Source of the DNA: Candidatus Gorgyraea atricola
GTDB taxonomy: Bacteria > Omnitrophota > Gorgyraeia > Gorgyraeales > Gorgyraeaceae
DNA length: 35,171 nt
NCBI GenBank assembly: GCA_030765235.1
Contig: JAVCCW010000001.1
Span: 1-35,171 of the forward strand
Direction: 5' to 3'
Under the pieces are notes generated by a model, which worked only from the letters and a program-made list of their open reading frames with translations, had not been told where the DNA came from and searched no databases. Position numbers and translations under genes: made by a program. Positions 22,870 through 31,161 of the stretch are shown here, piece by piece (position 1 is the stretch's first letter; each line of letters begins with the position of its first letter).

Positions 22870-23115
22870 TTATGAAACCTTTCTGGTCCAACAATGCTCA
22901 GATACTTTGATTTTTATAGAGATTGCTTTGTCGCTTTGCTCCTCGCAATGACTCTTGTGCTTAATCTTTGCAATCCACGCCTTGGGAAGCCAGATTTCTC
23001 TATCATCAAACTTGATCAGAATAGCTTTTTGGTTTTCTTTGATGAGAATGGCGTCTATCCATAAGTATGTCTTGGAGTTTAAGAGGTCTATCGTTATGAT
23101 CTTTGGGAGAGACAT
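22870..23115 (-). CDS. small protein with a repeat-derived tail, 81 aa
   Basis: The first 50 residues (MSLPKIITIDLLNSKTYLWI and on to DDREIWLPKAWIAKI) look like a small beta-rich domain, unknown to me. The following HCEEQSDKAI is the translation of a dispersed palindromic repeat (22922-22952), which therefore supplies the C-terminus of the protein. It begins 4 bp after the HTH gene, so the two are co-transcribed. Confidence 0.6.
   Translation of the reverse strand: MSLPKIITIDLLNSKTYLWIDAILIKENQKAILIKFDDREIWLPKAWIAKIKHKSHCEEQSDKAISIKIKVSEHCWTRKVS
22922..22952. repeat. 31-bp dispersed repeat, copy 1 (inside an ORF)
   Basis: Starts ATTGCTTTG and ends CCTCGCAATGAC; 27 of 31 bases match the copy at 23633-23663. 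ATTGC and GCAAT at its ends are inverted copies. Confidence 0.75.
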
Positions 23116-23119
23116 TGGG

Positions 23120-23575
23120 TTACAAAAGGCCTTTCTTTCTTAAAAATTCTCTATCTGCTTCGCTCATACCTTGGAATCGCTTGAAAGGTATTTTATCTTT
23201 ATTATTTTCATAACTCTTATATATGGAGTGGACATTATGTCCACTCCCAGGCTTTATTTTGTCCACTCTGAGGCGCTTTTTGTCCACTCTCTCTGGGGCC
23301 AGGACGCTGTCTAATATAAGGTATTGGGTGGGGGCTTGGCCTTTACCGCTTACAAAGTCTATGACGCCTTTCTCCTGTAGGGCGAGCCTGGATCTTTGGA
23401 GCATTTTGCGGTTTATGCCTAGGTCATCTGCAATGGTCTTGTCTTTCCATGTGAATATGTTGCCAAATCTGGAATAGAGGCCCCGGAGGTAGATTAGTAG
23501 GAGCATAGGGGTTTTGTTGATTTTGCGCTTGCGGCAGGTTGTGAAGAAAACGTAGTGAAGGTATTGGTAGTGCAT
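23120..23575 (-). CDS. HTH_36-like DNA-binding protein (replication-initiation type)
   Basis: 151 aa. LLLIYLRGLYSRFGNIFTWKDKTIADDLGINRKMLQRSRLALQEKGVIDFVSGKGQ is the pattern of HTH_36/RepA-N-like winged helices in plasmid and phage replication or host-takeover proteins. Only the DNA-binding part is clear; the last 50 residues are charged and perhaps disordered. It lies near the tRNA end of the element. AAGGA is found 4 nt before the ATG. It may bind the element's own DNA, for replication or regulation. Confidence 0.75.
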   Translation of the reverse strand: MHYQYLHYVFFTTCRKRKINKTPMLLLIYLRGLYSRFGNIFTWKDKTIADDLGINRKMLQRSRLALQEKGVIDFVSGKGQAPTQYLILDSVLAPERVDKKRLRVDKIKPGSGHNVHSIYKSYENNKDKIPFKRFQGMSEADREFLRKKGLL

Positions 23576-23632
23576 GAGTTCCTTATTTAGCTTCTCGACT
23601 CGGCCTTCGGCCTCGCTCGAAGAATATTAGAG

Positions 23633-23663
23633 ATTGCTTCGGCGCTTCGCGCCTCGCAATGAC
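23633..23663. repeat. 31-bp dispersed repeat, copy 2 (intergenic)
   Basis: ATTGCTTCG at the start, CCTCGCAATGAC at the end; see copy 1 at 22922-22952. Confidence 0.75.
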
Positions 23664-23675
23664 ACTGGTTGAAAA

Positions 23676-23692
23676 CGTAACAGAACGTAACA
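23676..23692 (+). repeat. CGTAACA pair (integrase arm-type site candidate), right end
   Basis: CGTAACA at 23676-23682 and 23686-23692, about 108 bp from the tRNA-Asp att core, matching the left end. Confidence 0.65.
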
Positions 23693-23729
23693 AAAATTGT
23701 CTAAAATTCAAGATTCTCAAGAAAATAAA

Positions 23730-23769
23730 AAAACCCTATTCACCGTCTCTCGACGATAAATAGGGTTTT
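23730..23769. terminator. terminator after the tRNA-Val/tRNA-Asp transcript
   Basis: AAAACCCTATT and AATAGGGTTTT form an 11-bp perfect stem. On the minus strand it is followed by at least six T. It lies just inside the integrative element. Confidence 0.8.
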
Positions 23770-23799
23770 AGTCGTAATCCTAATTATACTACAAAGTTA

Positions 23800-23877
23800 T
23801 GGCGGGGACGACGGGGCTCGAACCCGCGACCTCAAGATCGACAATCTTGCGTTCTATCCAAACTGAACTACGTCCCC
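23800..23877 (-). tRNA. tRNA-Asp (GTC)
   Basis: Acceptor GGGGACG/CGTCCCC, discriminator G, encoded CCA; anticodon stem CAAGA/TCTTG with loop TTGTCGA (GTC); T-arm GCGGG/CCCGT. The last 17 nt are the attachment site of the integrative element; integration has restored an intact gene. Confidence 0.97.
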
Positions 23878-23940
23878 TGATTTTCAAATGGCTTGCCATC
23901 CGAAGTATGCTACGAAGATTCGCCCTGTGTGAACGTAGGA

Positions 23941-24018
23941 TGGTGGGCGGTACAGGGCTCGAACCTGTGAAACCTCTTCGGTGTAAGCGAAGCGCTCTAC
24001 CAACTGAGCTAACCGCCC
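23941..24018 (-). tRNA. tRNA-Val (TAC)
   Basis: Acceptor GGGCGGT/ACCGCCC, discriminator A, encoded CCA; anticodon stem CTTCG/CGAAG with loop CTTACAC (TAC); T-arm ACAGG/CCTGT. It lies 63 bp upstream of tRNA-Asp, and the spacer holds a dispersed palindromic repeat containing CGAAGTATGCTACG. Confidence 0.97.
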
Positions 24019-24034
24019 TTTAAAGCGCTTTAAT

Positions 24035-24063
24035 AATATACAACATCACCCAATATTTTGCAA
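24035..24063 (-). promoter_or_regulatory. promoter of the tRNA-Val/tRNA-Asp pair
   Basis: TTGCAA (24058-24063), 17-bp spacer, TATATT (24035-24040); start near 24028. Confidence 0.7.
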
Positions 24064-24074
24064 GCACTAAAAAA

Positions 24075-24524
24075 TTATAGCTTTCCGGCGGCCATTAGGA
24101 TGAAGACCATTACAAAGAGGGCAACGGTTTCGATTATGCCTAGCACTATGAGGTAGTTACCGAATCCCTTGCCAGTTTCTGCCATTGCATCAGCTGCTGC
24201 TGCGCCTGCCTTGCCCTGCATCCATGCTGACATCCCCATTGCAATACCGCTAAGTATGCCTGCGCCAGACATGAATTGTCCCTTATTCGCAAGCTCTACA
24301 AAGGCATTCATTACGATCATGCCGTAGATGGTCTGGGAGAGCGGCGCGCCTACGAATACCGTGAGAATAAACGGCGCGTTCTTATTCTGCGCAAAGCATT
24401 TCTTCCATGAGCCTACTGCTGCCATGCCTGCTGCGCCTGCGCCAAGCGCAGAACCCATTGCAGCGAACGCAAGTGAACCTGCGACGCCAAGGTCTTTAAA
24501 TTGCAATAATACATTTGCATCCAT
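24075..24524 (-). CDS. ntpK: V-type ATPase subunit K (proteolipid ring)
   Basis: A 149-aa membrane rotor subunit made of two helical hairpins, each like an F-type c subunit. The ion-binding Glu132 is in the last helix (GIIETVALF). Gln64 (PLSQTIYG) and Gln103 (MQGKAG), with Ser63, correspond to Na+-ligand positions in the Enterococcus hirae ring, so Na+ coupling is plausible. The glycine-rich helices (GSALGAGAAGMAAVG) are typical. It is the last gene of the V-ATPase operon, with AGGAGG before the ATG. Confidence 0.95.
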   Translation of the reverse strand: MDANVLLQFKDLGVAGSLAFAAMGSALGAGAAGMAAVGSWKKCFAQNKNAPFILTVFVGAPLSQTIYGMIVMNAFVELANKGQFMSGAGILSGIAMGMSAWMQGKAGAAAADAMAETGKGFGNYLIVLGIIETVALFVMVFILMAAGKL

Positions 24525-24555
24525 CAGCCTACCTCCTTTGGGGTCAAATTCAGAC

Positions 24556-26340
24556 TCACAGCTTACCTCGACTTTCAGCCTCGGTAAGCTGTGTCTTCAT
24601 TTGAAATGGCGTATATTCCACGCCTGACCATTCCATGTTCATGTGGCTTGAAAACTCAAGCATGTTTAATCTCACGCCATGCACTAGAATAGCCATGGCG
24701 CCCAATAAAATATTCAATGTATGCCCGAATAAAAGCACAAACGCTGTTAGAAATCCGGCAAATATGTTTCCATAACCTATGCCTGAGGCCATTTGGTTAA
24801 ACGCGTCTGCCACTGCCACAGTTGCCGCGCCCACCGCAAACAGGCGTATATATGAAACAATATCTGTGAAACTATTAATTACATTGAGAAGAAGGCCTCC
24901 TATGCCAGAGCCGACTGTCTTAAATAAACTCTTACTAGGGTTCGTGCATAAAATAATGAGGCTAGCGCCTATTATTAAAAGCCACTTTGCGCTCTCAGCA
25001 AATGCCTCGCCTAAAATCAATGTCTTTGCTATAAAATATGCTGCCCACAGCATGCATATCCATCCTGCTTCAGAAAACGCCTTTATTGACGGCATTTTTC
25101 GGATAAATTTCCACAGATGCGCAATACTCAGGTGAATAGCGCCTATAAGAAAACAGAGTGCCTGGATAGTTTCCTCTTGCCTTAAAAGCGGGAGGAGCGG
25201 ATGAACTCTCTCTGGCAACCATGCCTGGCCAAAGAATGTACCTGTTAATAATCCCCACGTAATAGCGCAGAGACTTAAAAGATATGTAAGAAAAAATATA
25301 GACCTGTCCTTCACCTTGTTTCTAAATTTCACATGGCAGAATAGATTCAGAACAAAAAATATTGCGCCGTAACCAGCGTCACCTATAAGCATACCGAAAA
25401 ATATTGAAAAGAATACCAAAAACCACAGGCTTATATCTACTTCCCTGTAGCCAGGAATAGTGTTTATCATCTTAAAAAGAGGCCTGATCATCTCTATCCA
25501 TCGAGGATTCCTTATTAGGGTAGGGACATTGTCGCTCTCCAATGGATCCTCGACAATAAGGCCCCAGCTTTCTCTTTCTGCTATTTTTTCAATAGATTTT
25601 ACCTTGTCCCGAGGAGAGTACCCTATTAGATACGATAATTTCTCAAAGCTCCCAAGACCTGCAGATACCTTGTTAAACTCTATTAGCGAAGAAAGTTTTT
25701 TCCCGTATGAAAAAAGTGACTTTTTATATTTTGAAAGAACTGCCAGGCCATTTTCTATCTCGCGCAATTTCTCTTCTTCTCTTTTTAGGCTCGCTAACAT
25801 CTCTTCAAGGCCTTGTTCAGGTAATTGTATGACCTCAAAAGGCAATTTTATCTCTTCTCTTGAGATGGCTGCACAATAAAAGATGTTACCTTTATTAAAA
25901 AGCTCCTTTATTATTATGCCTTCTGGTATATTACGTAACTCTTTCTTTGTGAGCTTACAAAGCCTTACCCATACACCCTTTGCCTCGAGTTTGTAAATAA
26001 GTTCTGGGTCAAAATCTCCCCAGTCTTTCCATTTTTCTATAGCCTTCTTTATGTTCTTTATTCCCTCTGTAAGAACTTCTTCTTTATCTACGAAATTCAA
26101 GATCTCCTGCATTAGTTTATCTGGATGGCTATGTGTTTTTTGGAATCCAGGTGGATCAGGCAATGCATCTATGGCCTTAAAAAGAGAAAGATATTTTTCT
26201 TTGAGAAGGCTTATGTTTTCATTTTCTGGAGGCCTTTGGTGCTCGACATGCACAACGCCTGATCTTGCCAAGGCCTTGAGTGTCGCGTCAATATCCTTTG
26301 ACTGTACTATTATGCTCAGTTTTTTCATTGAAACTATCAT
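24556..26340 (-). CDS. ntpI: V-type ATPase subunit I (a-subunit, ion channel)
   Basis: 594 aa. The N-terminal half is a cytoplasmic coiled-coil stator part (KKLSIIVQSKDIDATLKALA, then a long helical region). The C-terminal half has about seven transmembrane segments. It includes GMLIGDAGYGAIFF and GGLLLNVINSFTDIVSYIRLFAVG, with the essential Arg in SYIRLFAVG. It ends HGVRLNMLEFSSHMNMEWSG, a strong family signature. The ATG overlaps the stop of subunit D by ATGA. Confidence 0.96.
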   Translation of the reverse strand: MIVSMKKLSIIVQSKDIDATLKALARSGVVHVEHQRPPENENISLLKEKYLSLFKAIDALPDPPGFQKTHSHPDKLMQEILNFVDKEEVLTEGIKNIKKAIEKWKDWGDFDPELIYKLEAKGVWVRLCKLTKKELRNIPEGIIIKELFNKGNIFYCAAISREEIKLPFEVIQLPEQGLEEMLASLKREEEKLREIENGLAVLSKYKKSLFSYGKKLSSLIEFNKVSAGLGSFEKLSYLIGYSPRDKVKSIEKIAERESWGLIVEDPLESDNVPTLIRNPRWIEMIRPLFKMINTIPGYREVDISLWFLVFFSIFFGMLIGDAGYGAIFFVLNLFCHVKFRNKVKDRSIFFLTYLLSLCAITWGLLTGTFFGQAWLPERVHPLLPLLRQEETIQALCFLIGAIHLSIAHLWKFIRKMPSIKAFSEAGWICMLWAAYFIAKTLILGEAFAESAKWLLIIGASLIILCTNPSKSLFKTVGSGIGGLLLNVINSFTDIVSYIRLFAVGAATVAVADAFNQMASGIGYGNIFAGFLTAFVLLFGHTLNILLGAMAILVHGVRLNMLEFSSHMNMEWSGVEYTPFQMKTQLTEAESRGKL

Positions 26341-26951
26341 GCTACACCTTCTAAAACCATTTCCTCGATCTTACTCTTTGCTATCTTTGAACGGCCCACT
26401 GCATTTGTCTGCTGGTCGCCTAGATATATCCTTATGAGGTGGATGTTTTCTTTGCACTCGGGTATCTTTATTTTTTCAAATAGATTAACGCGCTGCGTGG
26501 CTATTCTTAATTCATGCTCCAGGATTCGCATCTGCTGTTTGATTATTTTTTCCTCTTCTAAAAATACTACGAGCGTTCGTATTTTATTAATAGCAATGTC
26601 TGTCCACAAGGGCGTCAAAAACAGATCATACTCTGGCTCCTCAAAGTCCACGCGCTCAAAAACCGGGATATCCACGCCAGCAATGTTTGCCGCAACAGTA
26701 ACTACATTGCCCTCTCTCACCCATTTGGCAATGTGTTCAGTGCTTTCATTCAAGAGGCCTGCCCATTCACTGATTTCAGTCTCAAGGTTATCTATCTCCT
26801 GTATCTTTAATTTTAACCTGGCGTGCACCTGTTGTATTTCCAGCTGTAGCTGCTGTTTTTTTAACTGCAAAAAAGGCAGGAAATGCTCGAACTGCCTCAA
26901 CGCATCTCGCTGCCTCTTTAGTTCGCCTTTTGTAAATCGAACCTTTGGCAT
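26337..26951 (-). CDS. ntpD: V-type ATPase subunit D (central rotor)
   Basis: 204 aa of almost continuous heptad-like coiled coil (LKRQRDALRQFEHFLPFLQLKKQQL near the N-terminus, ATQRVNLFEKIKIPE near the C-terminus, a family landmark). It would form the shaft inside the A3B3 head. It begins 2 bp after the subunit B stop and overlaps subunit I. Confidence 0.94.
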   Translation of the reverse strand: MPKVRFTKGELKRQRDALRQFEHFLPFLQLKKQQLQLEIQQVHARLKLKIQEIDNLETEISEWAGLLNESTEHIAKWVREGNVVTVAANIAGVDIPVFERVDFEEPEYDLFLTPLWTDIAINKIRTLVVFLEEEKIIKQQMRILEHELRIATQRVNLFEKIKIPECKENIHLIRIYLGDQQTNAVGRSKIAKSKIEEMVLEGVA

Positions 26952-26953
26952 GA

Positions 26954-28249
26954 TTATTTTTTCGGCCAGAATTCTTCTATTAGTTCAGTCTTAATGCCTG
27001 TCTCAAATGGCTCGAAATTCTCTGCCATGATCTCCCAGCCTAGATCCAGGGCCTTTTCAAGTGGGATGTTCACAGAAAGATTCATCATCCTCTGCTCAAA
27101 ATTCTTTCCGTATTGCAAAAGTTTTTTGTCCCACTCGCTCATCTGGAAACCCATTGATTGTTTTTCCAAACTCGAGCGATAATCAGCAAACAGCTGGATC
27201 ATCCTGTCCATCACAGCGCGGTGGTCTTTTCTGGTCTTGCCATTTACCTGTTGCTTGAGACGACTGAGACTACCGAATGGCTCAATAGACTTATTCCTTA
27301 AATAGAGTTGGCCCTCTGTTATGTAGCCAGTATTGTCAGGCACTGGGTGAGTAACATCATCGCCTGGCATCGTAGTCACTGCCAGGATCGTAATAGAGCC
27401 GGCTGTATCAAAATCCACTGCCTTTTCATAGCGGCTAGCGAGCTGGCTGTATAGATCGCCTGGATAACCTCTATTAGATGGTATCTGTTCCATAGTGATC
27501 GAGATCTCTTTTAACGCGTCTGCAAAATTCGTCATATCTGTTAAAAGCACCAGCACGCGCTTTCCTTTAAGCGCAAACTCCTCTGCAACAGCCAGGCTTA
27601 TGTCAGGGACTAAAAGACATTCAACAGTAGGATCAGATGCTGTGTGTACAAAAAATATCGAGCGTGAAAGCGAGCCGTGTTTATCTAAGGCATCACGGAA
27701 AAAGAGATAGTCGTCGTATTTAAGGCCCATGCCTCCTAAGATAATCAGATCTACCTCTGCCTGCATTGCAATGCGCGCAAGTACCTCATTGTATGGCTCA
27801 CCAGGTACTGAAAAGATAGGAAGTTTTTGGGACTCGACAAGAGAATTAAACACATCTATCATCGGGATGCCAGTGCGGACCATTTTGTTGGGTATGATCC
27901 TCTTAGCAGGATTTACAGGCGGGCCTCCTATTTCTATCATATCTTCTTCAAGCCGTGGGCCATTGTCTCTGGGTAGGCCTGCGCCATTAAAAATGCGGCC
28001 TAAAAGATTTTTACCAAATGATATCCTCATTGCATGGCCCAGGAATCTTACTTTATCCCCTGTTGAGACACCCTGACTTCCTGCAAAGACCTGAAGATGT
28101 ATGCGCTCGTTGTCGATCCTTATAACCTGGGCAAGGGACTTACCTGCCCTTGAAGATATCTCTGCAAGGTCCTTGTATCCGATATCCTTTGCCTCGACTG
28201 TCACGACATTCCCAGCGATCTGAATTATGCGGTTATATATTTTCTGCAT
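26954..28249 (-). CDS. ntpB: V-type ATPase subunit B
   Basis: 431 aa, the non-catalytic nucleotide-binding head subunit. Landmarks: [15 protein letters not shown], the P-loop-equivalent segment [57 protein letters not shown], and [27 protein letters not shown] take the ATG at 28249; a longer frame to a GTG at 28285 runs into a REP-type repeat and adds residues unlike the family. That repeat separates B from A, breaking the otherwise overlapping arrangement. Confidence 0.96.
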   Translation of the reverse strand: MQKIYNRIIQIAGNVVTVEAKDIGYKDLAEISSRAGKSLAQVIRIDNERIHLQVFAGSQGVSTGDKVRFLGHAMRISFGKNLLGRIFNGAGLPRDNGPRLEEDMIEIGGPPVNPAKRIIPNKMVRTGIPMIDVFNSLVESQKLPIFSVPGEPYNEVLARIAMQAEVDLIILGGMGLKYDDYLFFRDALDKHGSLSRSIFFVHTASDPTVECLLVPDISLAVAEEFALKGKRVLVLLTDMTNFADALKEISITMEQIPSNRGYPGDLYSQLASRYEKAVDFDTAGSITILAVTTMPGDDVTHPVPDNTGYITEGQLYLRNKSIEPFGSLSRLKQQVNGKTRKDHRAVMDRMIQLFADYRSSLEKQSMGFQMSEWDKKLLQYGKNFEQRMMNLSVNIPLEKALDLGWEIMAENFEPFETGIKTELIEEFWPKK

Positions 28250-28263
28250 ATATTTAGAACTTG

Positions 28264-28315
28264 TAGGCGTCCTATTTGGGTACACCCTACGATACTCTCA
28301 GAATTTGGAATGGGG
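28264..28315. repeat. solo REP-like repeat pair between V-ATPase A and B
   Basis: 28264-28290 matches the 28-bp RAYT end repeat (1324-1351) with one mismatch. 28297-28315 is a 19-bp identical copy of 4540-4558. Two dispersed repeats lie side by side in the 68-bp A-B gap. Confidence 0.85.
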
Positions 28316-28317
28316 TT

Positions 28318-30039
28318 CTATTTAAAGACCTTTGTCTTTATATCCTTTTCCTTCTCAAAAAATACATCTGTTTTCCACTCGATGGAATTCCACTCTATGA
28401 ACTTCTGTCTTAAGGTTTGAAAGAATTTCCTGGCAGAATCTTTGTCTTTGAGAGAAAATTCTTTCTCAAGGAATTCGTAAATCACGCCAAATATGTATTT
28501 TTGTCTCTCTTCTATAGTAGCCGCATCTACTTCATCAAATGCATTCTGCTGCAGATACACTGAATCTATAAACTCTGCCTTTAGATATATGATAAAATCC
28601 TCTAAAGACGTGCCTTCCTCACCTACTACCTTCATCATCTGACCTACTTCATTGCCTTTCTTAAGGATCTCCTGCGCGAGTTGTATCTGTTTCTCGTCTA
28701 TAAAGCTCTTGTATTTGCTCCAGCTCTCAAGGGGGTCTATTGCAGGATATTTTCTCGCGTTAGAGCGATCTCTTGAAAGGCCATGGAATGCGCCTACTAC
28801 CTTAAGCGTGGCCTGTGTCACAGGCTCTTCAAAGTTTCCACCAGCAGGACTTACTGTGCCGCCTATTGTTACTGAGCCAATGTTACCATCGCGTAGCTTC
28901 ATCAGTCCTGCCCTTTCATAAAACGAAGCAATCCTTGTCTCAAGGTACGCGGGGAACGCCTCTTCACCAGGGATTTCCTCCAGACGGCCTGACATCTCGC
29001 GCATTGCCTGTGCCCAGCGCGATGTAGAATCAGCCAGGAGCAATACATTGAGTCCCATCTGGCGATAATATTCAGCTATTGTAACAGCTGTATATACACT
29101 TGATTCTCTTGCAGCAACAGGCATTGAACTGGTGTTACAGATAATAACTGTGCGCTCTATTAAAGGTTTGTTTGTCTTAGGATCTATTAATTCAGGGAAT
29201 GTCCTGAGAGTCTCAACAACCTCTCCTGCCCTTTCACCGCATGCAGCTATGACTACAATATCTATCTCTGCGTGCTTGCTAATAAGCTGCTGCAATACAG
29301 TCTTGCCAGAACCAAAAGGACCTGGCACGCAATATGTGCCGCCCAATGCAACAGGCATCAGTGTATCCATGATCCTGATTTTAGTAACAATAGGTTTTTC
29401 AGGTTTTAATTTTTCATTATATGCGGTTATTGGAATTTTTACAGGCCAGATCTGCTGCATTGCAGCATCATGTAGTTTGCCTTGTTCATCTTTTAGCTTT
29501 GCAATTACATGCTTTAAATCATAATTACCTTTAGCTACAATACTGTCGAGCACTAATTCACCCTGCAGGCCAAATGGAACCATTATCCAATGCTTAAATA
29601 TGCCTTCTTTTACAAAACCAAGTTTTCCGCCTGAGCGCAATTTATCACCCTTTTTTGCAAAAGGCGTGAATTCCCATTTTACCTCATCAGGCAATGCCTC
29701 TAGATATACTCCGCGTTTTAAGAAAAATCCGCATTTTTCAGCAAGCTGCGGCAATGGATTCTGCAGTCCATCAAATATCTGACCTAAAAGCCCCGGGCCT
29801 AATTCAACTGATAGAAGTTCTTCTGTAAACTCAACCTTTTCCCCGGCCTTAAGACCCTTTGTATCCTCGTAGACCTGTAACTCTGCGCGGTTGCCCCTGA
29901 CGCGTATAACCTCTGCCTTTAGTCGTTCCGCGCCATGCAGAATATAGGCCACCTCATTCTGCACCACATAGTCGCTAAACTCCGCGATAACCATGTTTCC
30001 ATTTATGCCTACTATCTTCCCTTGTCTTTTATCGCTCAT
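28318..30039 (-). CDS. ntpA: V-type ATPase subunit A (catalytic)
   Basis: 573 aa. The Walker A motif is PGPFGSGKTVLQQ (about residue 235). Other family landmarks are ACGERAGEVVETLRTFPEL, the catalytic Glu in that segment, NTSSMPVAARESSVYTA, and the Walker-B-like LLLADSTSRWAQAMREMSGRL. A long nonhomologous insert (about 115-200) is normal for A subunits. It overlaps the DUF2764 gene upstream by 4 bp (ATGA). Confidence 0.97.
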   Translation of the reverse strand: MSDKRQGKIVGINGNMVIAEFSDYVVQNEVAYILHGAERLKAEVIRVRGNRAELQVYEDTKGLKAGEKVEFTEELLSVELGPGLLGQIFDGLQNPLPQLAEKCGFFLKRGVYLEALPDEVKWEFTPFAKKGDKLRSGGKLGFVKEGIFKHWIMVPFGLQGELVLDSIVAKGNYDLKHVIAKLKDEQGKLHDAAMQQIWPVKIPITAYNEKLKPEKPIVTKIRIMDTLMPVALGGTYCVPGPFGSGKTVLQQLISKHAEIDIVVIAACGERAGEVVETLRTFPELIDPKTNKPLIERTVIICNTSSMPVAARESSVYTAVTIAEYYRQMGLNVLLLADSTSRWAQAMREMSGRLEEIPGEEAFPAYLETRIASFYERAGLMKLRDGNIGSVTIGGTVSPAGGNFEEPVTQATLKVVGAFHGLSRDRSNARKYPAIDPLESWSKYKSFIDEKQIQLAQEILKKGNEVGQMMKVVGEEGTSLEDFIIYLKAEFIDSVYLQQNAFDEVDAATIEERQKYIFGVIYEFLEKEFSLKDKDSARKFFQTLRQKFIEWNSIEWKTDVFFEKEKDIKTKVFK

Positions 30040-30524
30040 ACTTTCACCAAAGTCTCTAAAACCTGCGTGCCGTCTTGAGAATTTATTGTTTGCCAGCGTT
30101 CTAAAATCTTTAGTTTCAATGCATATGTAACTAAAAAATCCATGTTAAAATAATGGCATTTTGATAATTCTTCTAATTTTTCCCATCTGAGCTGGTCAAG
30201 GAATCGCTCTGCCTCAAGAGGTGAATCCATATTCACAGCCCAATGCGCTGAGGAAATTAAAAGCGGATCGCGATTATCTTCGCCGTGGATATATTTGCTA
30301 GGATCCTTTGATCTTTTAGTAGCTCTAAAGACTGCAATTTCATTCCTGAGGGCTATACTAAACCTACCCCATTCTTTCCATTCTTCAGCTCTTTCTATAG
30401 TCTCCATGTCACTTGGGCTAAGCTGAGTCTTGCATGACTTTAGAAAATCTTCATAGGATATGGCTGGTTTTTCGCCGAACTCAAGCATTGGAAGGCTGGA
30501 AACTAAATAATAATATTTTCTCAT
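30036..30524 (-). CDS. DUF2764 protein, V-ATPase operon (C-like subunit candidate)
   Basis: 162 aa. YYYLVSSLPMLEFGEKPAISYEDFLKSC is the DUF2764 signature, a family found only in V-ATPase operons of Chlamydiae, spirochaetes and relatives. It occupies the place of subunit C and may perform that role (inference). ATGA overlaps join it to both E (upstream) and A (downstream). Confidence 0.88.
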   Translation of the reverse strand: MRKYYYLVSSLPMLEFGEKPAISYEDFLKSCKTQLSPSDMETIERAEEWKEWGRFSIALRNEIAVFRATKRSKDPSKYIHGEDNRDPLLISSAHWAVNMDSPLEAERFLDQLRWEKLEELSKCHYFNMDFLVTYALKLKILERWQTINSQDGTQVLETLVKV

Positions 30525-31123
30525 TTTAATAATTTCGTAAGTTCTGGATTAAGATACGCGCAAAGAGCCTGCGTAAGTCCTTCGTCTGTAAAATCAAAAA
30601 ATGATTTTCCCTTGTCAAAACTTATGGAGAAGCCTGCATTGATATTAGGTGATGCCTTAAACTCTATTCCTTCTTTAACCTTTTCTTTTAATTTTGATAG
30701 CATCGTCTTCTTAAGCTTTTCAAGGTCTTCTTTCTTTACCAAAACTGCTACGTCAGAACTGGCTCCGCCTTTTTTAATGTAATTTTCTATCAATTCTACT
30801 AACAAATTTACAATATCCTCGCTAGACACAGCCTTTGCAGTCTCTGAAGCAACAATTTTACTAAAGATCTTTCTGATCTCATCCTTTAGAGAAAGCATTA
30901 GATCTCTGGATGCCTGTTTAAGAGCGACCTCGCCTGTCTTTTTTGTTTTCTCAGCAATATCTTCGGCCTCCTCGATTATAGAGTGCGCCTTGTTCTTTGC
31001 GCTAGAGATGATCCTCTCAGCATTCTTTTTTGCCTGCAGCTCTATTACCTTGGCATTTTCCCCTGCCTGCTGCACACCCTCCTGATTGATCTTCTCAAGA
31101 AGCTCTTTTAATTTCTCGGACAT
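30521..31123 (-). CDS. ntpE: V-type ATPase subunit E (peripheral stalk)
   Basis: 200 aa. The N-terminal half is a long helix rich in Ala/Glu/Lys (KVIELQAKKNAERIISSAKNKA) for the stator coiled coil, and the C-terminal half is a compact alpha/beta domain that contacts the head (GIEFKASPNINAGFSISFD). The ATG at 31123 has GAGGTG 6 nt upstream; a longer frame to 31213 would overlap pyrE heavily and is rejected. It is first in the ATPase operon, 38 bp after pyrE. Confidence 0.93.
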   Translation of the reverse strand: MSEKLKELLEKINQEGVQQAGENAKVIELQAKKNAERIISSAKNKAHSIIEEAEDIAEKTKKTGEVALKQASRDLMLSLKDEIRKIFSKIVASETAKAVSSEDIVNLLVELIENYIKKGGASSDVAVLVKKEDLEKLKKTMLSKLKEKVKEGIEFKASPNINAGFSISFDKGKSFFDFTDEGLTQALCAYLNPELTKLLK

Positions 31124-31139
31124 GATCAACACCTCTTTT

Positions 31140-31157
31140 GGCACACTAAAGTGTGCC
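31140..31157. repeat. 18-bp palindrome between pyrE and the V-ATPase operon
   Basis: GGCACACT-AA-AGTGTGCC is perfect. On the minus strand it lies within GTAGGGCACACTTTAGTGTG, resembling the palindrome at 6491-6520. Confidence 0.7.
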
Positions 31158-31161
31158 CTAC

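Larger units (their letters stand above)
18169..23816. mobile_element. integrative element in tRNA-Asp (about 5.6 kb)
   Basis: A 17-bp direct repeat (TGGCGGGGACGACGGGG) lies at 18169-18185 and at 23800-23816, the latter being the 3' end of tRNA-Asp including CCA. Both ends carry paired CGTAACA motifs inside the element. The integrase is 75 bp from the left repeat. Contents, all minus strand: int, xis-like, Cro/CI-like, leader-LRIP protein, FRG protein, small ORF and HTH protein. It has no structural phage genes. Confidence 0.85.
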
